Assembly: GCA_052031065.1 (NCBI GenBank)
Contig: JBPEXY010000145.1
Location: 1-9,484, forward strand
DNA length: 9,484 bases
Source: JBPEXY01 sp052031065
Lineage (GTDB): Bacteria > Pseudomonadota > Gammaproteobacteria > Immundisolibacterales > Immundisolibacteraceae
Direction: 5' to 3'
Position numbers and translations under genes: made by a program. The notes beneath the pieces are model-generated. The model searched no databases, had not been told where the DNA came from, and saw only the letters and a program-made list of their open reading frames with translations. Within the stretch, counting starts at the first letter, position 1. Every line of letters starts with the position of its first letter. Positions 1 through 6,365 of the stretch are shown here, piece after piece.

Positions 1-684
1 GGTGGCTCCCGCTGCCAGATGGGTAAAGACGTTGCCCAGCGCGCCACTCAGATGGGGCGCCAGATCCCAGTCGAGCCCCTTGTCCGCGTCGCCGAGTGGG
101 AACACCCATTGGCGATCGGCCATTACTATCAGGCCTGGCTCATCCCGAAGCTGGTTATCCCATCCCCTGGGGTCAGGCGAATCGATGAGTTTGTGAAACT
201 CACGCTGCACCTGTTTGGCGCGGGAACTCGGGCCGACGATTCCAAGGTTTACCTCAAACGAGTCGATCACCCGATGGTTGACCGCACCACGCACCAGCAC
301 TGCACCGCTGCCAATATAGAGCCAACCAGCATAGGGGCGGTCATCACTGATCAAAAGCGGATTAGAGATATCCTCAGGGGTATAGATATTCTGGCCGATG
401 GCAGCGTTAAAACGGACCGCCTCAAACTGGTTCAGGGTCTGCTCATCAAGTGCCGGCAGCCAGGGCAACAGCCCACCTACACGGCGGGCCGATTTCTGCA
501 CCCAGCCCAACTGGTTTTCAGAACTCCAGCTAAACCGCGAACCGTGGGTATAGTGCTGATCGCTGCCACTGCCCCAGAGGTCATTCTCAAACTGAGCAGT
601 CAACTGCCCGGCAGAGACACTCAAAGGCACCAGGGCCAACAGGACCAGGGCCAACAGGAATAGACTGTATTTCACTAAAATCAT
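1..684 (-). CDS. lpxR: LpxR-family lipid A 3'-O-deacylase, C-terminus beyond the window edge
   Basis: LpxR (DUF2219) proteins are calcium-dependent outer-membrane beta-barrel enzymes that remove the 3'-acyloxyacyl chain from lipid A. The reading frame is open from an ATG at 684 to base 1 without a stop, giving 228 codons; known members are about 320 residues, so roughly the last third lies outside. Seen in the protein: a signal peptide (MILVKYSLFLL..., likely cut after SVSA at residue 25), the FENDL motif at 33-37, YTHGSR at 45-50, DDRPYAGWLY at 114-123, and QREFHKLI followed by GWDNQLRDEPG at 160-184. If the cut is after Ala25, Asn34/Asp35 become mature residues 9 and 10, matching the catalytic Asn9/Asp10 reported for Salmonella LpxR. 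TAAGGAG at 689-695 lies 4 bases before the ATG and supports this start. It is transcribed away from the malic enzyme gene. The family call is firm; lipid A activity is inferred. Confidence 0.88.
   Translation of the reverse strand, partial: MILVKYSLFLLALVLLALVPLSVSAGQLTAQFENDLWGSGSDQHYTHGSRFSWSSENQLGWVQKSARRVGGLLPWLPALDEQTLNQFEAVRFNAAIGQNIYTPEDISNPLLISDDRPYAGWLYIGSGAVLVRGAVNHRVIDSFEVNLGIVGPSSRAKQVQREFHKLIDSPDPRGWDNQLRDEPGLIVMADRQWVFPLGDADKGLDWDLAPHLSGALGNVFTHLAAGAT
629..658. repeat. Perfect 15-bp tandem duplication inside the lpxR signal-peptide region
   Basis: The plus strand reads accagggccaacagg at 629-643 and the identical 15 bases again at 644-658. On the coding (minus) strand this gives LLALV twice in a row, residues 10-19, within the hydrophobic core of the signal peptide. 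The unit is a multiple of three, so gain or loss keeps the frame but changes the length of the hydrophobic segment. Confidence 0.9.
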
Positions 685-719
685 GACACTCCTTAACAGC
701 ATAATCTGGCGTTGATATC

Positions 720-744
720 GGCGGCTGTATGTGACCAGGCCGCC
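720..744. other. Inverted repeat between divergent lpxR and malic enzyme genes
   Basis: GGCGGC at 720-725 can pair with GCCGCC at 739-744 around a 13-base interval. It lies in the 115-base divergent intergenic region (685-799), upstream of both genes. It could be a leader hairpin or a protein binding site. No convincing -35/-10 pair was found in this region for either direction, and the repeat is short enough to be chance. Confidence 0.3.
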
Positions 745-799
745 AGCACGAAGACGTGAGAAACTAATCAAGAACTCCAGCTACAGGAATCGAAATTAA

Positions 800-1981
800 A
801 TGCCCAACTATGATAACGAATCACTACAGCTTCACCGCCAGTTGCGGGGGAAATGGGAGATCCACTCGCGAGTACCACTGAAAACCCGTGAAGACCTTTC
901 GAGAGCCTATACCCCGGGAGTCGCAGCGGTCTCAGAAGCAATTGCGGTTGACCCCGCTGCAGCCTACGAGTTGACCATGAAAGGCAACAGTGTTGCCATC
1001 GTCTCCGACGGCTCCGCGGTACTCGGTCTGGGCAACATCGGCGCACGGGCAGCACTGCCAGTAATGGAAGGCAAGGCCATTCTGTTCAAGGCGTTTGCCG
1101 ATATTGATGGCGTTCCAATAGTGGTTGACACCAACAGCAGCGAGGAGATTATCGCTACCGTACGCGCGATTGCGCCCACCTTTGGCGGCATCAATCTTGA
1201 GGATATCGCTGCACCCGCCTGTTTTGAAGTCGAAGCGGCACTACAGGATCTCGGCATCCCGGTGTTTCATGACGATCAGCACGGCACCGCAATTGTGCTG
1301 CTCGCCGCGCTGATCAATGCTTCACGAGTGACCGGTAAGCCACTGGAACAGATGAAAGTGGTAATCAACGGCGCCGGGGCCGCCGGCACCGCCATCGCCA
1401 GGCTGTTGCGATGTGTTGGCCACGACCCCTCGGTCTGCGTGCCGGTGGCCGATATTCTGGTCTGCGACTCCCGCGGTATCATCTGCCCTCAACGCAGCGA
1501 CCTTACCGATGAAAAAAAAGCGCTACTCAGCTACACCAACAACAGCGGCGTCACCGGTAATCTGCAGGACGCGTTAAAAAATGCCGACGTTTTTATTGGC
1601 GTCTCCAAAGGCAACCTGCTTAGCGGCGAAGATGTAAAAACCATGGCGGCAGAGCCGATCATTCTGGCCATGGCCAACCCGATTCCGGAAATCATGCCGG
1701 CAGTGGCGCTGAACGCTGGTGCAGCCGTGGTAGGCACCGGGCGCAGCGACTTCCCCAATCAGGTAAACAATGTGCTCGCTTTTCCCGGTATTTTCCGTGG
1801 GGCCCTCGACGCTGCCGCACCAAAAATTACCGAAAACATGAAAATAGCTGCCGCTCATGCGCTGGCCAACGCGGTTGATGAACCGACAGCGGAGAAAATT
1901 CTCCCCGACCCACTCGACCATGCGGTGGCCCATCTGGTCGCCGCCGCAGTTAAACAGGCGGCGCAGCAGGATTTCGGTTAA
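800..1981 (+). CDS. Malic enzyme (malate to pyruvate plus CO2), short bacterial type
   Basis: Cytosolic enzyme that oxidatively decarboxylates malate to pyruvate using NAD+ or NADP+ and a divalent metal, linking C4 acids to pyruvate. At 393 residues it is the short bacterial form, without the C-terminal phosphotransacetylase-like domain of MaeB. Visible motifs: AYTPGVA at 36-42 (catalytic Tyr37), GSAVLGLGNIG at 71-81, MEGKA with catalytic Lys92, metal-site Glu134-Asp135, FHDDQHGTA at 156-164 (Asp158/Asp159), Rossmann motif GAGAAG at 191-196, ANPIPE at 292-297 and GRSDFPNQVNN at 314-324. The acidic Asp223 at the end of the second Rossmann strand (VCDSRG) hints at NAD+ preference, but this is inference. 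The stretch between GAGAAG and VCDSRG (residues 203-219, two Cys) is longer than in the simplest family members. AGGA at 785-788 lies 11 bases before the ATG, a rather long spacing. I give no symbol because maeA and maeB both refer to longer proteins. Confidence 0.93.
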   Translation: MPNYDNESLQLHRQLRGKWEIHSRVPLKTREDLSRAYTPGVAAVSEAIAVDPAAAYELTMKGNSVAIVSDGSAVLGLGNIGARAALPVMEGKAILFKAFADIDGVPIVVDTNSSEEIIATVRAIAPTFGGINLEDIAAPACFEVEAALQDLGIPVFHDDQHGTAIVLLAALINASRVTGKPLEQMKVVINGAGAAGTAIARLLRCVGHDPSVCVPVADILVCDSRGIICPQRSDLTDEKKALLSYTNNSGVTGNLQDALKNADVFIGVSKGNLLSGEDVKTMAAEPIILAMANPIPEIMPAVALNAGAAVVGTGRSDFPNQVNNVLAFPGIFRGALDAAAPKITENMKIAAAHALANAVDEPTAEKILPDPLDHAVAHLVAAAVKQAAQQDFG

Positions 1982-2001
1982 TGGGCTGCCGGGTGCGGAA
2001 C

Positions 2002-2021
2002 GACAAGCGTTGAGGCTTGTC
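2002..2021 (+). terminator. Hairpin downstream of malic enzyme, possible weak terminator
   Basis: GACAAGC at 2002-2008 and GCTTGTC at 2015-2021 form a perfect 7-bp stem with a 6-base loop, 21 bases after the malic enzyme stop. ATGGG (1981-1985) and CCCAT (2024-2028) could extend the fold outward. No T-run follows, so it is not a clear intrinsic terminator and may instead protect the mRNA 3' end or separate the gene from the EF-hand gene. Confidence 0.4.
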
Positions 2022-2075
2022 TACCCATCACCAGGATGGTTCGTTAAGGGTGATATCGATTTATAAATCTGGAGA

Positions 2076-2087
2076 GTGTCATGACAC
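2076..2087. other. 12-bp perfect palindrome spanning the EF-hand gene start codon
   Basis: gtgtcatgacac reads the same on both strands and contains the ATG at 2081. The core gtgtcATGA also occurs at the lpxR start on the minus strand (681-688). It may be an accident of a favoured start context. A regulator or RNA dimer site is possible but unsupported. Confidence 0.35.
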
Positions 2088-2443
2088 AGCAACGACTTGC
2101 TAGCAAACGTGGAATCATCGCCGGGGCGCTGGTTTTTTCGATTACGGCTTTGCCGCTGGTGGCAGCCGCTGAAGGCAAAGGCCCGAGCGGACAGCCGCCA
2201 CACGGCAAGGCAATGGGCCACCATTTCCAGCAAATGATGCAGAAGCTGGATGGCGATAGCGATGGCCGCATCAGTCACCAGGAGTTCATGTCTCACCAGC
2301 GGGAAAAATTCAGCCGTATGGACCACAATGGCGACGGCTATATCGATGACCAGGAACGCCAGGCCATGCGCGACAGAATGAAAAACATGAAAGAGCGGCG
2401 CAAGGCGAAAAAAGAGGGCTCCACAGAGCCGGAGCAGGATTAA
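2081..2443 (+). CDS. Small exported EF-hand calcium-binding protein
   Basis: A 120-residue protein with an N-terminal signal peptide: basic start, hydrophobic core at about 11-27, and a likely cut after the AAA at 28-30. It should act in the periplasm or outside the cell. Two adjacent canonical EF-hand loops are visible: DGDSDGRISHQE at 57-68 and DHNGDGYIDDQE at 81-92, both with Asp/Asn at positions 1, 3 and 5, a hydrophobic residue at 8 and Glu at 12, so both should bind Ca2+. The segment before them is rich in His, Gly, Pro and Met, and the tail (93-120) is a highly charged helix rich in Lys, Arg and Glu. GGAG at 2071-2074, six bases ahead of the ATG, supports the start. The gene is 99 bases after malic enzyme on the same strand and may share its transcript. 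Many gammaproteobacteria have such proteins, and no specific partner is evident here. Confidence 0.85.
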   Translation: MTQQRLASKRGIIAGALVFSITALPLVAAAEGKGPSGQPPHGKAMGHHFQQMMQKLDGDSDGRISHQEFMSHQREKFSRMDHNGDGYIDDQERQAMRDRMKNMKERRKAKKEGSTEPEQD

Positions 2444-2509
2444 ACGATCAGCGTTGGCGGGTTCTCATTGCCAGCGATGATGTGAAGAGCACGCGCAGCT
2501 TTTGGGTCA

Positions 2510-2528
2510 GGGACGGCTCCGCCGTCCC
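2510..2528. terminator. GC-rich hairpin between convergent EF-hand and nfo genes
   Basis: GGGACGGC at 2510-2517 and GCCGTCCC at 2521-2528 form a perfect 8-bp stem with a 3-base loop (TCC). It lies in the 106-base gap between two genes that converge, where a bidirectional terminator would be expected. Neither side has a T-run, so the assignment rests on stem strength and position. Confidence 0.5.
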
Positions 2529-2549
2529 GAACCTTAGTTCAGATTTAGC

Positions 2550-3398
2550 TCAGCTTACGCCTGCCATCTCTTTTAGCTGCTGGATTTCCGCCGGCCAGCG
2601 CGCAGGGTCAGGAGTTTCCAGCACCAGCGGGATGCCGTCGAAGCGGGCATCAGCCATCACATAGTTAAAAGGTGCCATACCGATTTCACCTTCGCCGAGC
2701 GAGTGGTGTCGGTCAACCCGGCTATCCAGTGGCTTTTTCGAATCATTCAGGTGCATGCCACGCAGATACTCAAACCCCACCAGTTCATCAAACTGGGCGA
2801 AGCTGTCAGCACACGCCTGCTGGTCACGCAGATCGTACCCAGCCGCAAACATGTGGCAGGTATCGAGGCAGACGCCGATCCGCGATTTATCGCTCACGCC
2901 CGCAATAATAGCCGCCAGATGTTCGAAACGATAACCAAGATTACTGCCCTGCCCAGCGGTGTTTTCGATCACCGCAACCACCGACTCTGTTACCGCCAGC
3001 GCCTGGTTAATCGACTCGGCAATAGTGGCCAGGCAGTCGTCGACCTCACTCTTTTTCAAATGGCTGCCGGGATGAAAATTCAGCAGGTGTAACCCGAGCT
3101 GTTCACAGCGCTGCATCTCGTCAATGAAGGCGGCGCGTGATTTTTCCAGCGCTTCCATCTCAGGATGACCCAGATTAATTAGATAACTATCGTGGGGCAG
3201 AATCTGTTCAGCACTGAAACCTAGCTCATCGCAGCGCTGGCGAAACAGCGCTATCGACTCTTCGGTCAGCGGTTTGGCCTGCCACTGGCGCTGGTTCTTG
3301 GTAAACAGCGCAAAGGCTGTTGCACCAATCTCCCCGGCATTGGCCGGCGCATTCTCCACCCCGCCGGCGGTACTCACATGGGCACCGATATATTTCAC
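2550..3398 (-). CDS. nfo: Endonuclease IV (deoxyribonuclease IV), AP endonuclease
   Basis: Cuts DNA 5' to abasic sites and removes 3'-blocking groups in base excision repair; a cytosolic TIM-barrel enzyme with three Zn2+. The protein is 282 residues, near the E. coli length. All nine zinc ligands fall at the same numbers as in E. coli Nfo: His69, His109, Glu145, Asp179, His182, His216, Asp229, His231 and Glu261, within the motifs LPHDSYL, NFHPGSH, VIENTAGQG, GVCLDTCH, GMHLNDSK and DRHHSLGEGEIG. The start chosen is GTG at 3398 (M/V-KYIGAHVS), because family members begin here and AGGAG at 3407-3411 is 8 bases upstream. The frame stays open for 43 more codons to 3527, but that extension would cover the intergenic region and overlaps the -10 box of the divergent gene, so it is unlikely to be translated. 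Confidence 0.96.
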   Translation of the reverse strand: MKYIGAHVSTAGGVENAPANAGEIGATAFALFTKNQRQWQAKPLTEESIALFRQRCDELGFSAEQILPHDSYLINLGHPEMEALEKSRAAFIDEMQRCEQLGLHLLNFHPGSHLKKSEVDDCLATIAESINQALAVTESVVAVIENTAGQGSNLGYRFEHLAAIIAGVSDKSRIGVCLDTCHMFAAGYDLRDQQACADSFAQFDELVGFEYLRGMHLNDSKKPLDSRVDRHHSLGEGEIGMAPFNYVMADARFDGIPLVLETPDPARWPAEIQQLKEMAGVS

Positions 3399-3406
3399 TT
3401 CAGTAA

Positions 3407-3411
3407 CTCCT
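3407..3411 (-). promoter_or_regulatory. Ribosome binding site fixing the nfo GTG start
   Basis: CTCCT on the plus strand is AGGAG on the coding strand, 8 bases before GTG 3398. It decides between this start and the longer frame beginning at 3527. Confidence 0.85.
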
Positions 3412-3473
3412 GATTGGTCGGGTTTGCTGACGGTGTAAAGGGCAGACCGCCAGACTGGCCAAATTTTACCCGC

Positions 3474-3500
3474 TTGGCAGCAGGCCACCGCACCTATAAT
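3474..3500 (+). promoter_or_regulatory. Predicted sigma-70 promoter for the DUF423 gene pair
   Basis: TTGGCA at 3474-3479 and a perfect TATAAT at 3495-3500 are separated by 15 bases, slightly short of the optimal 17. Transcription would start near 3507, leaving a leader of about 44 bases before the ATG at 3551. It lies within the 152-base gap between nfo and the DUF423 gene. Confidence 0.6.
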
Positions 3501-3550
3501 GGCAGCCACCGTTCCCGTAGAGCTCACCTTACTTCTGTCGGAAAAAGACC

Positions 3551-3925
3551 ATGCACCGTCTATTTAATCTAATCGGCCCGCTCAGCGCACTGCTGGCGGT
3601 CGCCGCAGGCGCTTTTGGCACCCACGCACTGCGTGGTCAACTGAGCGACCGGCTGTTCAGCGTCTACCAGACTGCGGTGGAGTATCACTTCTACCACGCG
3701 TTGGGGCTGATTCTGATAGCGCTGGCCCGCTACCACCGACCCGAAAGCCGCCTGCTGGAGTGGAGCGGCTGGCTGATGTTTGGCGGTCTGCTGCTGTTCA
3801 GCGGTTCTCTCTATGTGCTGGCGCTTGTCGACATCCCCATACTCGGCATGATCACGCCATTCGGGGGTCTGCTGTTTTTGACCAGCTGGCTGCTACTGGC
3901 CATCGCTCTTTACCAAACAGCCTGA
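3551..3925 (+). CDS. DUF423 family inner membrane protein (YgdD-like)
   Basis: A 124-residue, strongly hydrophobic protein with four predicted membrane helices at about 5-25, 42-60, 70-91 and 99-121. The family signature is clear: an N-terminal GPLSALLAVAAGAFGTHALR stretch (9-28), then YQTAVEYHFYHALGL at 39-53 and ITPFGGLLFL at 100-109. The biochemical role of DUF423 is not established. Length is typical for the family. GGAA at 3540-3543 is 7 bases before the ATG, and a good promoter lies upstream at 3474-3500. The next gene starts 32 bases after the stop, so the two are probably cotranscribed. Confidence 0.92.
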   Translation: MHRLFNLIGPLSALLAVAAGAFGTHALRGQLSDRLFSVYQTAVEYHFYHALGLILIALARYHRPESRLLEWSGWLMFGGLLLFSGSLYVLALVDIPILGMITPFGGLLFLTSWLLLAIALYQTA

Positions 3926-3957
3926 CGGTCACGGAACGGCCAAGCCCAGTTATTCCG

Positions 3958-4431
3958 ATGGCACGGTTTAAGGTCATTTCCGGCGGCCAGAGCGGCGTCG
4001 ACAGGGCGGCGCTCGACAGCGCCATGGAACTTGGCATTGAGTGTAGCGGCTGGTGTCCCCGTGGGCGCCTTGCCGAAGATGGCCCGATTCCCGACCACTA
4101 CCCATTGACGGAGACCGAATCACCTCGCTATGAAGAGCGTACGGAGCTGAACGTGATTCAAAGCGACGCGACACTGATTGTCACCACCGGCCGTCTGGAA
4201 GGGGGCACCCGTTTAACCCTGGAAACGGCATTGCAACACGGCAAACCGTGCCTGGTTTTCGATCTGCGCCACCCGCAGCCAATGGCTGAAATCGCCGATC
4301 AGCTCTGCGCCCTTGGGGTGACGGTTCTTAACATCGCCGGACCCAGAGCAAGCAAGCAGCCAGAAATCGTAGTACATACCCGCAAACTACTGTTACAACT
4401 GCTACCGCTGCTTGTTGCTAATGAATCCTAG
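3958..4431 (+). CDS. Putative molybdenum carrier / YpsA-related SLOG-fold protein
   Basis: A 157-residue cytosolic protein of the family annotated as 'putative molybdenum carrier' (PF12694), part of the SLOG Rossmann-like nucleotide-binding superfamily. Seen: a first strand and phosphate loop ISGGQSGVDRAALD at 7-20, GWCPRGRLAEDGPIP at 31-45, a strand ATLIVTT at 71-77, the second glycine motif EGGTRLTLETA at 81-91, and NIAGPR at 125-130. The molybdenum role comes from resemblance to cofactor carrier proteins; SLOG relatives bind nucleotide-type ligands, so an unknown nucleotide or cofactor ligand is equally possible. The frame extends upstream to 3760 inside the DUF423 gene, but homology begins at MARFKVISGG, so ATG 3958 is used. 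No clear ribosome binding site precedes it (ACGGAACGG is about 20 bases away), which suggests coupling to DUF423 translation. Its last 14 bases overlap the end of hslO on the other strand. Confidence 0.85.
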   Translation: MARFKVISGGQSGVDRAALDSAMELGIECSGWCPRGRLAEDGPIPDHYPLTETESPRYEERTELNVIQSDATLIVTTGRLEGGTRLTLETALQHGKPCLVFDLRHPQPMAEIADQLCALGVTVLNIAGPRASKQPEIVVHTRKLLLQLLPLLVANES

Positions 4432-5269
4432 GCTCTCCCGGCGCACCAAACAAGCGAGCGACCTCTTCAGCACCAAACCGATAGTTACGGTTGCAAAACT
4501 CGCAATTAACCTCTACCACACCTTCCTGGTCGAGGGTCTCCTCCAGCTCGGCACGCCCTAACGAGATCAACATCTCCGTCACCCGCTGCTGTGAACAGCT
4601 ACACTCAAAACGGTACTGCTGCGACTGCAGGTAATGTAACTCCTCCTGATGAAACAACCGATGAAACAAATCCCGCGCCGGCAGTGATACCAACTCATCG
4701 GTGGTGACGGTTTCGGCGAGGTACTGCAACCTTTCCCAGCTATCCTCTTCGCGCTCTCCAGGAAGCTGCTGTAACAGCAGGGCACTGGCACAATCGCCAT
4801 CAGCAGAGAGCCAGAATCGGGTCGGTAACTGCTCGGAATCACGAAAATAGCGCTCCAGCACGCAGGCTAGCGAGTCGCCCTCAAGCGCAACGATTCCCTG
4901 ATAGCGCTGACCACTCGCCGACTCGCTGGTGATCACCAGCAGCCCACCACCCGTGACAGCCTGCAGATCATCGCCGGTTACCTCCGGCTGACTGCGGGCC
5001 AAACCGCGCAACTGCCCCTCCGCACCACACTCTATGGCGACCAGTGTCACCGGACCCTGACCCCGAATCTCCATTTTCAAACGACCATCATTTTTGATGG
5101 TGGAGGCGAGCAGGGCGGTCGCCGCCAGCATTTCACCCAGCAAACCCTTAACCACCGGCGGGTAGTGGTGACAGGCGAGCACCTGCTGCCAGCTCTGTTG
5201 CAGCTGCACCAGAGCCACCCGGCTACTGGCCGCCGGAAACAGGGCTCGGGTCAACTGGTCAGTATCCAT
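4418..5269 (-). CDS. hslO: Hsp33 redox-regulated chaperone
   Basis: Cytosolic holdase chaperone activated by oxidative stress (HOCl, peroxide plus heat): oxidation releases zinc from its C-terminal switch and exposes client-binding surfaces. The 283-residue length is typical (E. coli 292). The zinc switch is intact: CSC at 223-225 and CEFC at 256-259, a CXC-X30-CXXC arrangement. The N-terminal core shows LLGEMLAATALLASTIKNDGRL at about 43-64 (motif positions), a family hallmark, then IRGQGPV at 68-74 and YQGIVALEG at 123-131. The ATG at 5269 follows GAGGAT by five bases. The 193-base region upstream holds a possible -10 box at 5402-5407. The gene ends tail to tail with the molybdenum-carrier-like gene, overlapping by 14 bases, so both 3' ends are antisense to one another. 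Confidence 0.96.
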   Translation of the reverse strand: MDTDQLTRALFPAASSRVALVQLQQSWQQVLACHHYPPVVKGLLGEMLAATALLASTIKNDGRLKMEIRGQGPVTLVAIECGAEGQLRGLARSQPEVTGDDLQAVTGGGLLVITSESASGQRYQGIVALEGDSLACVLERYFRDSEQLPTRFWLSADGDCASALLLQQLPGEREEDSWERLQYLAETVTTDELVSLPARDLFHRLFHQEELHYLQSQQYRFECSCSQQRVTEMLISLGRAELEETLDQEGVVEVNCEFCNRNYRFGAEEVARLFGAPGEPRIH

Positions 5270-5462
5270 ACTCGATCCTCAATTGGCGGTAGCGCTGTAG
5301 TTAATTTCAGCTTAAGCAGCCTGACATCAAGAGGCTCGAATGCAAGTGAAATTAGCCGGAATTCAATTCGAAATTAAGGCAGACCCCGGTCGGGGCGCGG
5401 GATTATACCGTTTCGGTATTGATAGCTGATGGTGACAGCTGGTGATGACCGTTGGGGCAGGG
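5270..5462. other. Intergenic region between hslO and the TraB/GumN gene
   Basis: This 193-base gap separates two genes on the minus strand and should carry the end of the TraB transcript and the hslO promoter. It holds the TATAAT on the minus strand at 5402-5407, a small CCCC-GGTC-GGGG fold near 5385-5396, and an AT-rich stretch at about 5347-5375. No small ORF with a credible start, RNA gene or clear terminator was seen. Confidence 0.6.
5402..5407 (-). promoter_or_regulatory. Possible -10 box of hslO
   Basis: The minus strand reads GGTATAATCC, a perfect TATAAT, about 133 bases ahead of the hslO start. No good -35 hexamer is at the expected distance (ATCAGC at 17 bases is poor), and no sigma-32 heat-shock consensus was recognised. 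A leader of more than 120 bases would be long. Confidence 0.35.
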
Positions 5463-6365
5463 CTAATAGCGTGCAGTCACCTTAAAACCACGCTCGGCGA
5501 GCTGCTGTAATATTCCTGTCGGGCCGGGCAGGTGCAGGGCACCGACCGCAATAAACAGTGCCTGCTGATGCAACAGCGGCACCAGACGCTCAACCATCCG
5601 CTGGTTACGCTGCTCCACCAGACGAACCTGCAGCGACTGTTTCAGCCGGGTATCCTGCGCCAGGTGCAGGCTGGCCAGCTGCTGCAACCTACCGAGGTCG
5701 CGGTCGAGATAGGCGACCAGCAACTCGCCGTAGTAGACATCAAATTCGAGCGAGGCGAGCACCGCCTCGTGCAGCAGGTCGATCTGGTCGGCAAGCTGCA
5801 TCTCCTCAAAAACCGCCAGCTGCTCATCAAAACTCTCCAGCGACACAATCTTTTTGGCCGCTCTGCGTGCCTGCTCCTGCAGCGCAGTATCCAGCACCGG
5901 CAAACCGGTCGGTCGCGGTGAAAACAGCATAATCGCGACCGCCCACGGCTGTAACCGCGACAGCGGCCGATCCAGCTCCCGGTAGTGAGCCGCGTGCAAG
6001 ACCCTTGCATAGAGACTCTCGCCAACCAATTGCACCAGGCGCTTGCCACCGCCGAGCCGCATGCGCTCTACAAACCGCTGTCGGTCGGCTGCAGTGATCA
6101 CCACCTCGACCACCAGCGTCTGCGCTTCAGCAAAGGCTTCGGCAACCGGCGTCGGCAGCGCCAGCACCGACGGTTCGCCAACATGAATGGTGCCGTAGAG
6201 GTGGCTGACCAGACCGGTTGGCGACTGCAGCTGCCAGAGCATGCCCTGGTCTGTCTGCAGCGGTTGCTCTGCGCCACCAGCGTTGCGACTGAGAAAAACA
6301 AGCGCCAGCAGCAGCCACAGAGTGCGGCTACAACTGTGCCCGGCTCGGCTATTCGCTGACTTCAA
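5463..6365 (-). CDS. TraB/GumN family exported protein
   Basis: A 300-residue TraB/GumN (PF01963) protein, related to the Tiki proteases, which are metal-dependent. Seen: signal peptide (hydrophobic core at about 15-26, likely cut after NAGGA near 28-32), HLYGTIHVG at 55-63, LDTALQEQA at 158-166, SLESFDEQL at 175-183, RNQRM at 253-257 and FIAVGALHLPG at 271-281. The two GxxH motifs (His61 and His278) and Glu177 match the conserved set proposed as the metal site, so it may be an active periplasmic hydrolase; no substrate is known for bacterial members. The only usable start in frame is TTG at 6365: a TAA lies ten codons upstream and the first ATG is at residue 42, past the signal peptide. The start lies 17 bases inside the upstream DUF427 gene, with GGAACGGGG just before it, suggesting translational coupling. 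Confidence 0.88.
   Translation of the reverse strand: MKSANSRAGHSCSRTLWLLLALVFLSRNAGGAEQPLQTDQGMLWQLQSPTGLVSHLYGTIHVGEPSVLALPTPVAEAFAEAQTLVVEVVITAADRQRFVERMRLGGGKRLVQLVGESLYARVLHAAHYRELDRPLSRLQPWAVAIMLFSPRPTGLPVLDTALQEQARRAAKKIVSLESFDEQLAVFEEMQLADQIDLLHEAVLASLEFDVYYGELLVAYLDRDLGRLQQLASLHLAQDTRLKQSLQVRLVEQRNQRMVERLVPLLHQQALFIAVGALHLPGPTGILQQLAERGFKVTARY

Noticed and set aside
19..663. A 214-codon plus-strand open frame at the left edge
   Set aside because: The minus strand of the same bases encodes a clear LpxR-family protein with signal peptide and ribosome binding site; the plus-strand product matches no family I recognise.
712..740. TTGATA as a -35 element of a malic enzyme promoter
   Set aside because: No acceptable -10 hexamer lies 15-19 bases downstream.
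3760..3957. N-terminal extension of the SLOG-protein frame inside the DUF423 gene
   Set aside because: The extension is the out-of-frame reading of DUF423 codons, and family homology starts at the ATG at 3958.
5385..5396. CCCCGGTCGGGG palindrome upstream of hslO as a terminator for the TraB gene
   Set aside because: The stem is only four pairs with a four-base loop and no T-run follows on the minus strand.
5532..6359. Plus-strand open frames opposite the TraB/GumN gene
   Set aside because: They overlap a conserved minus-strand gene, have low-complexity Gln/His/Arg-rich translations and lack good ribosome binding sites.
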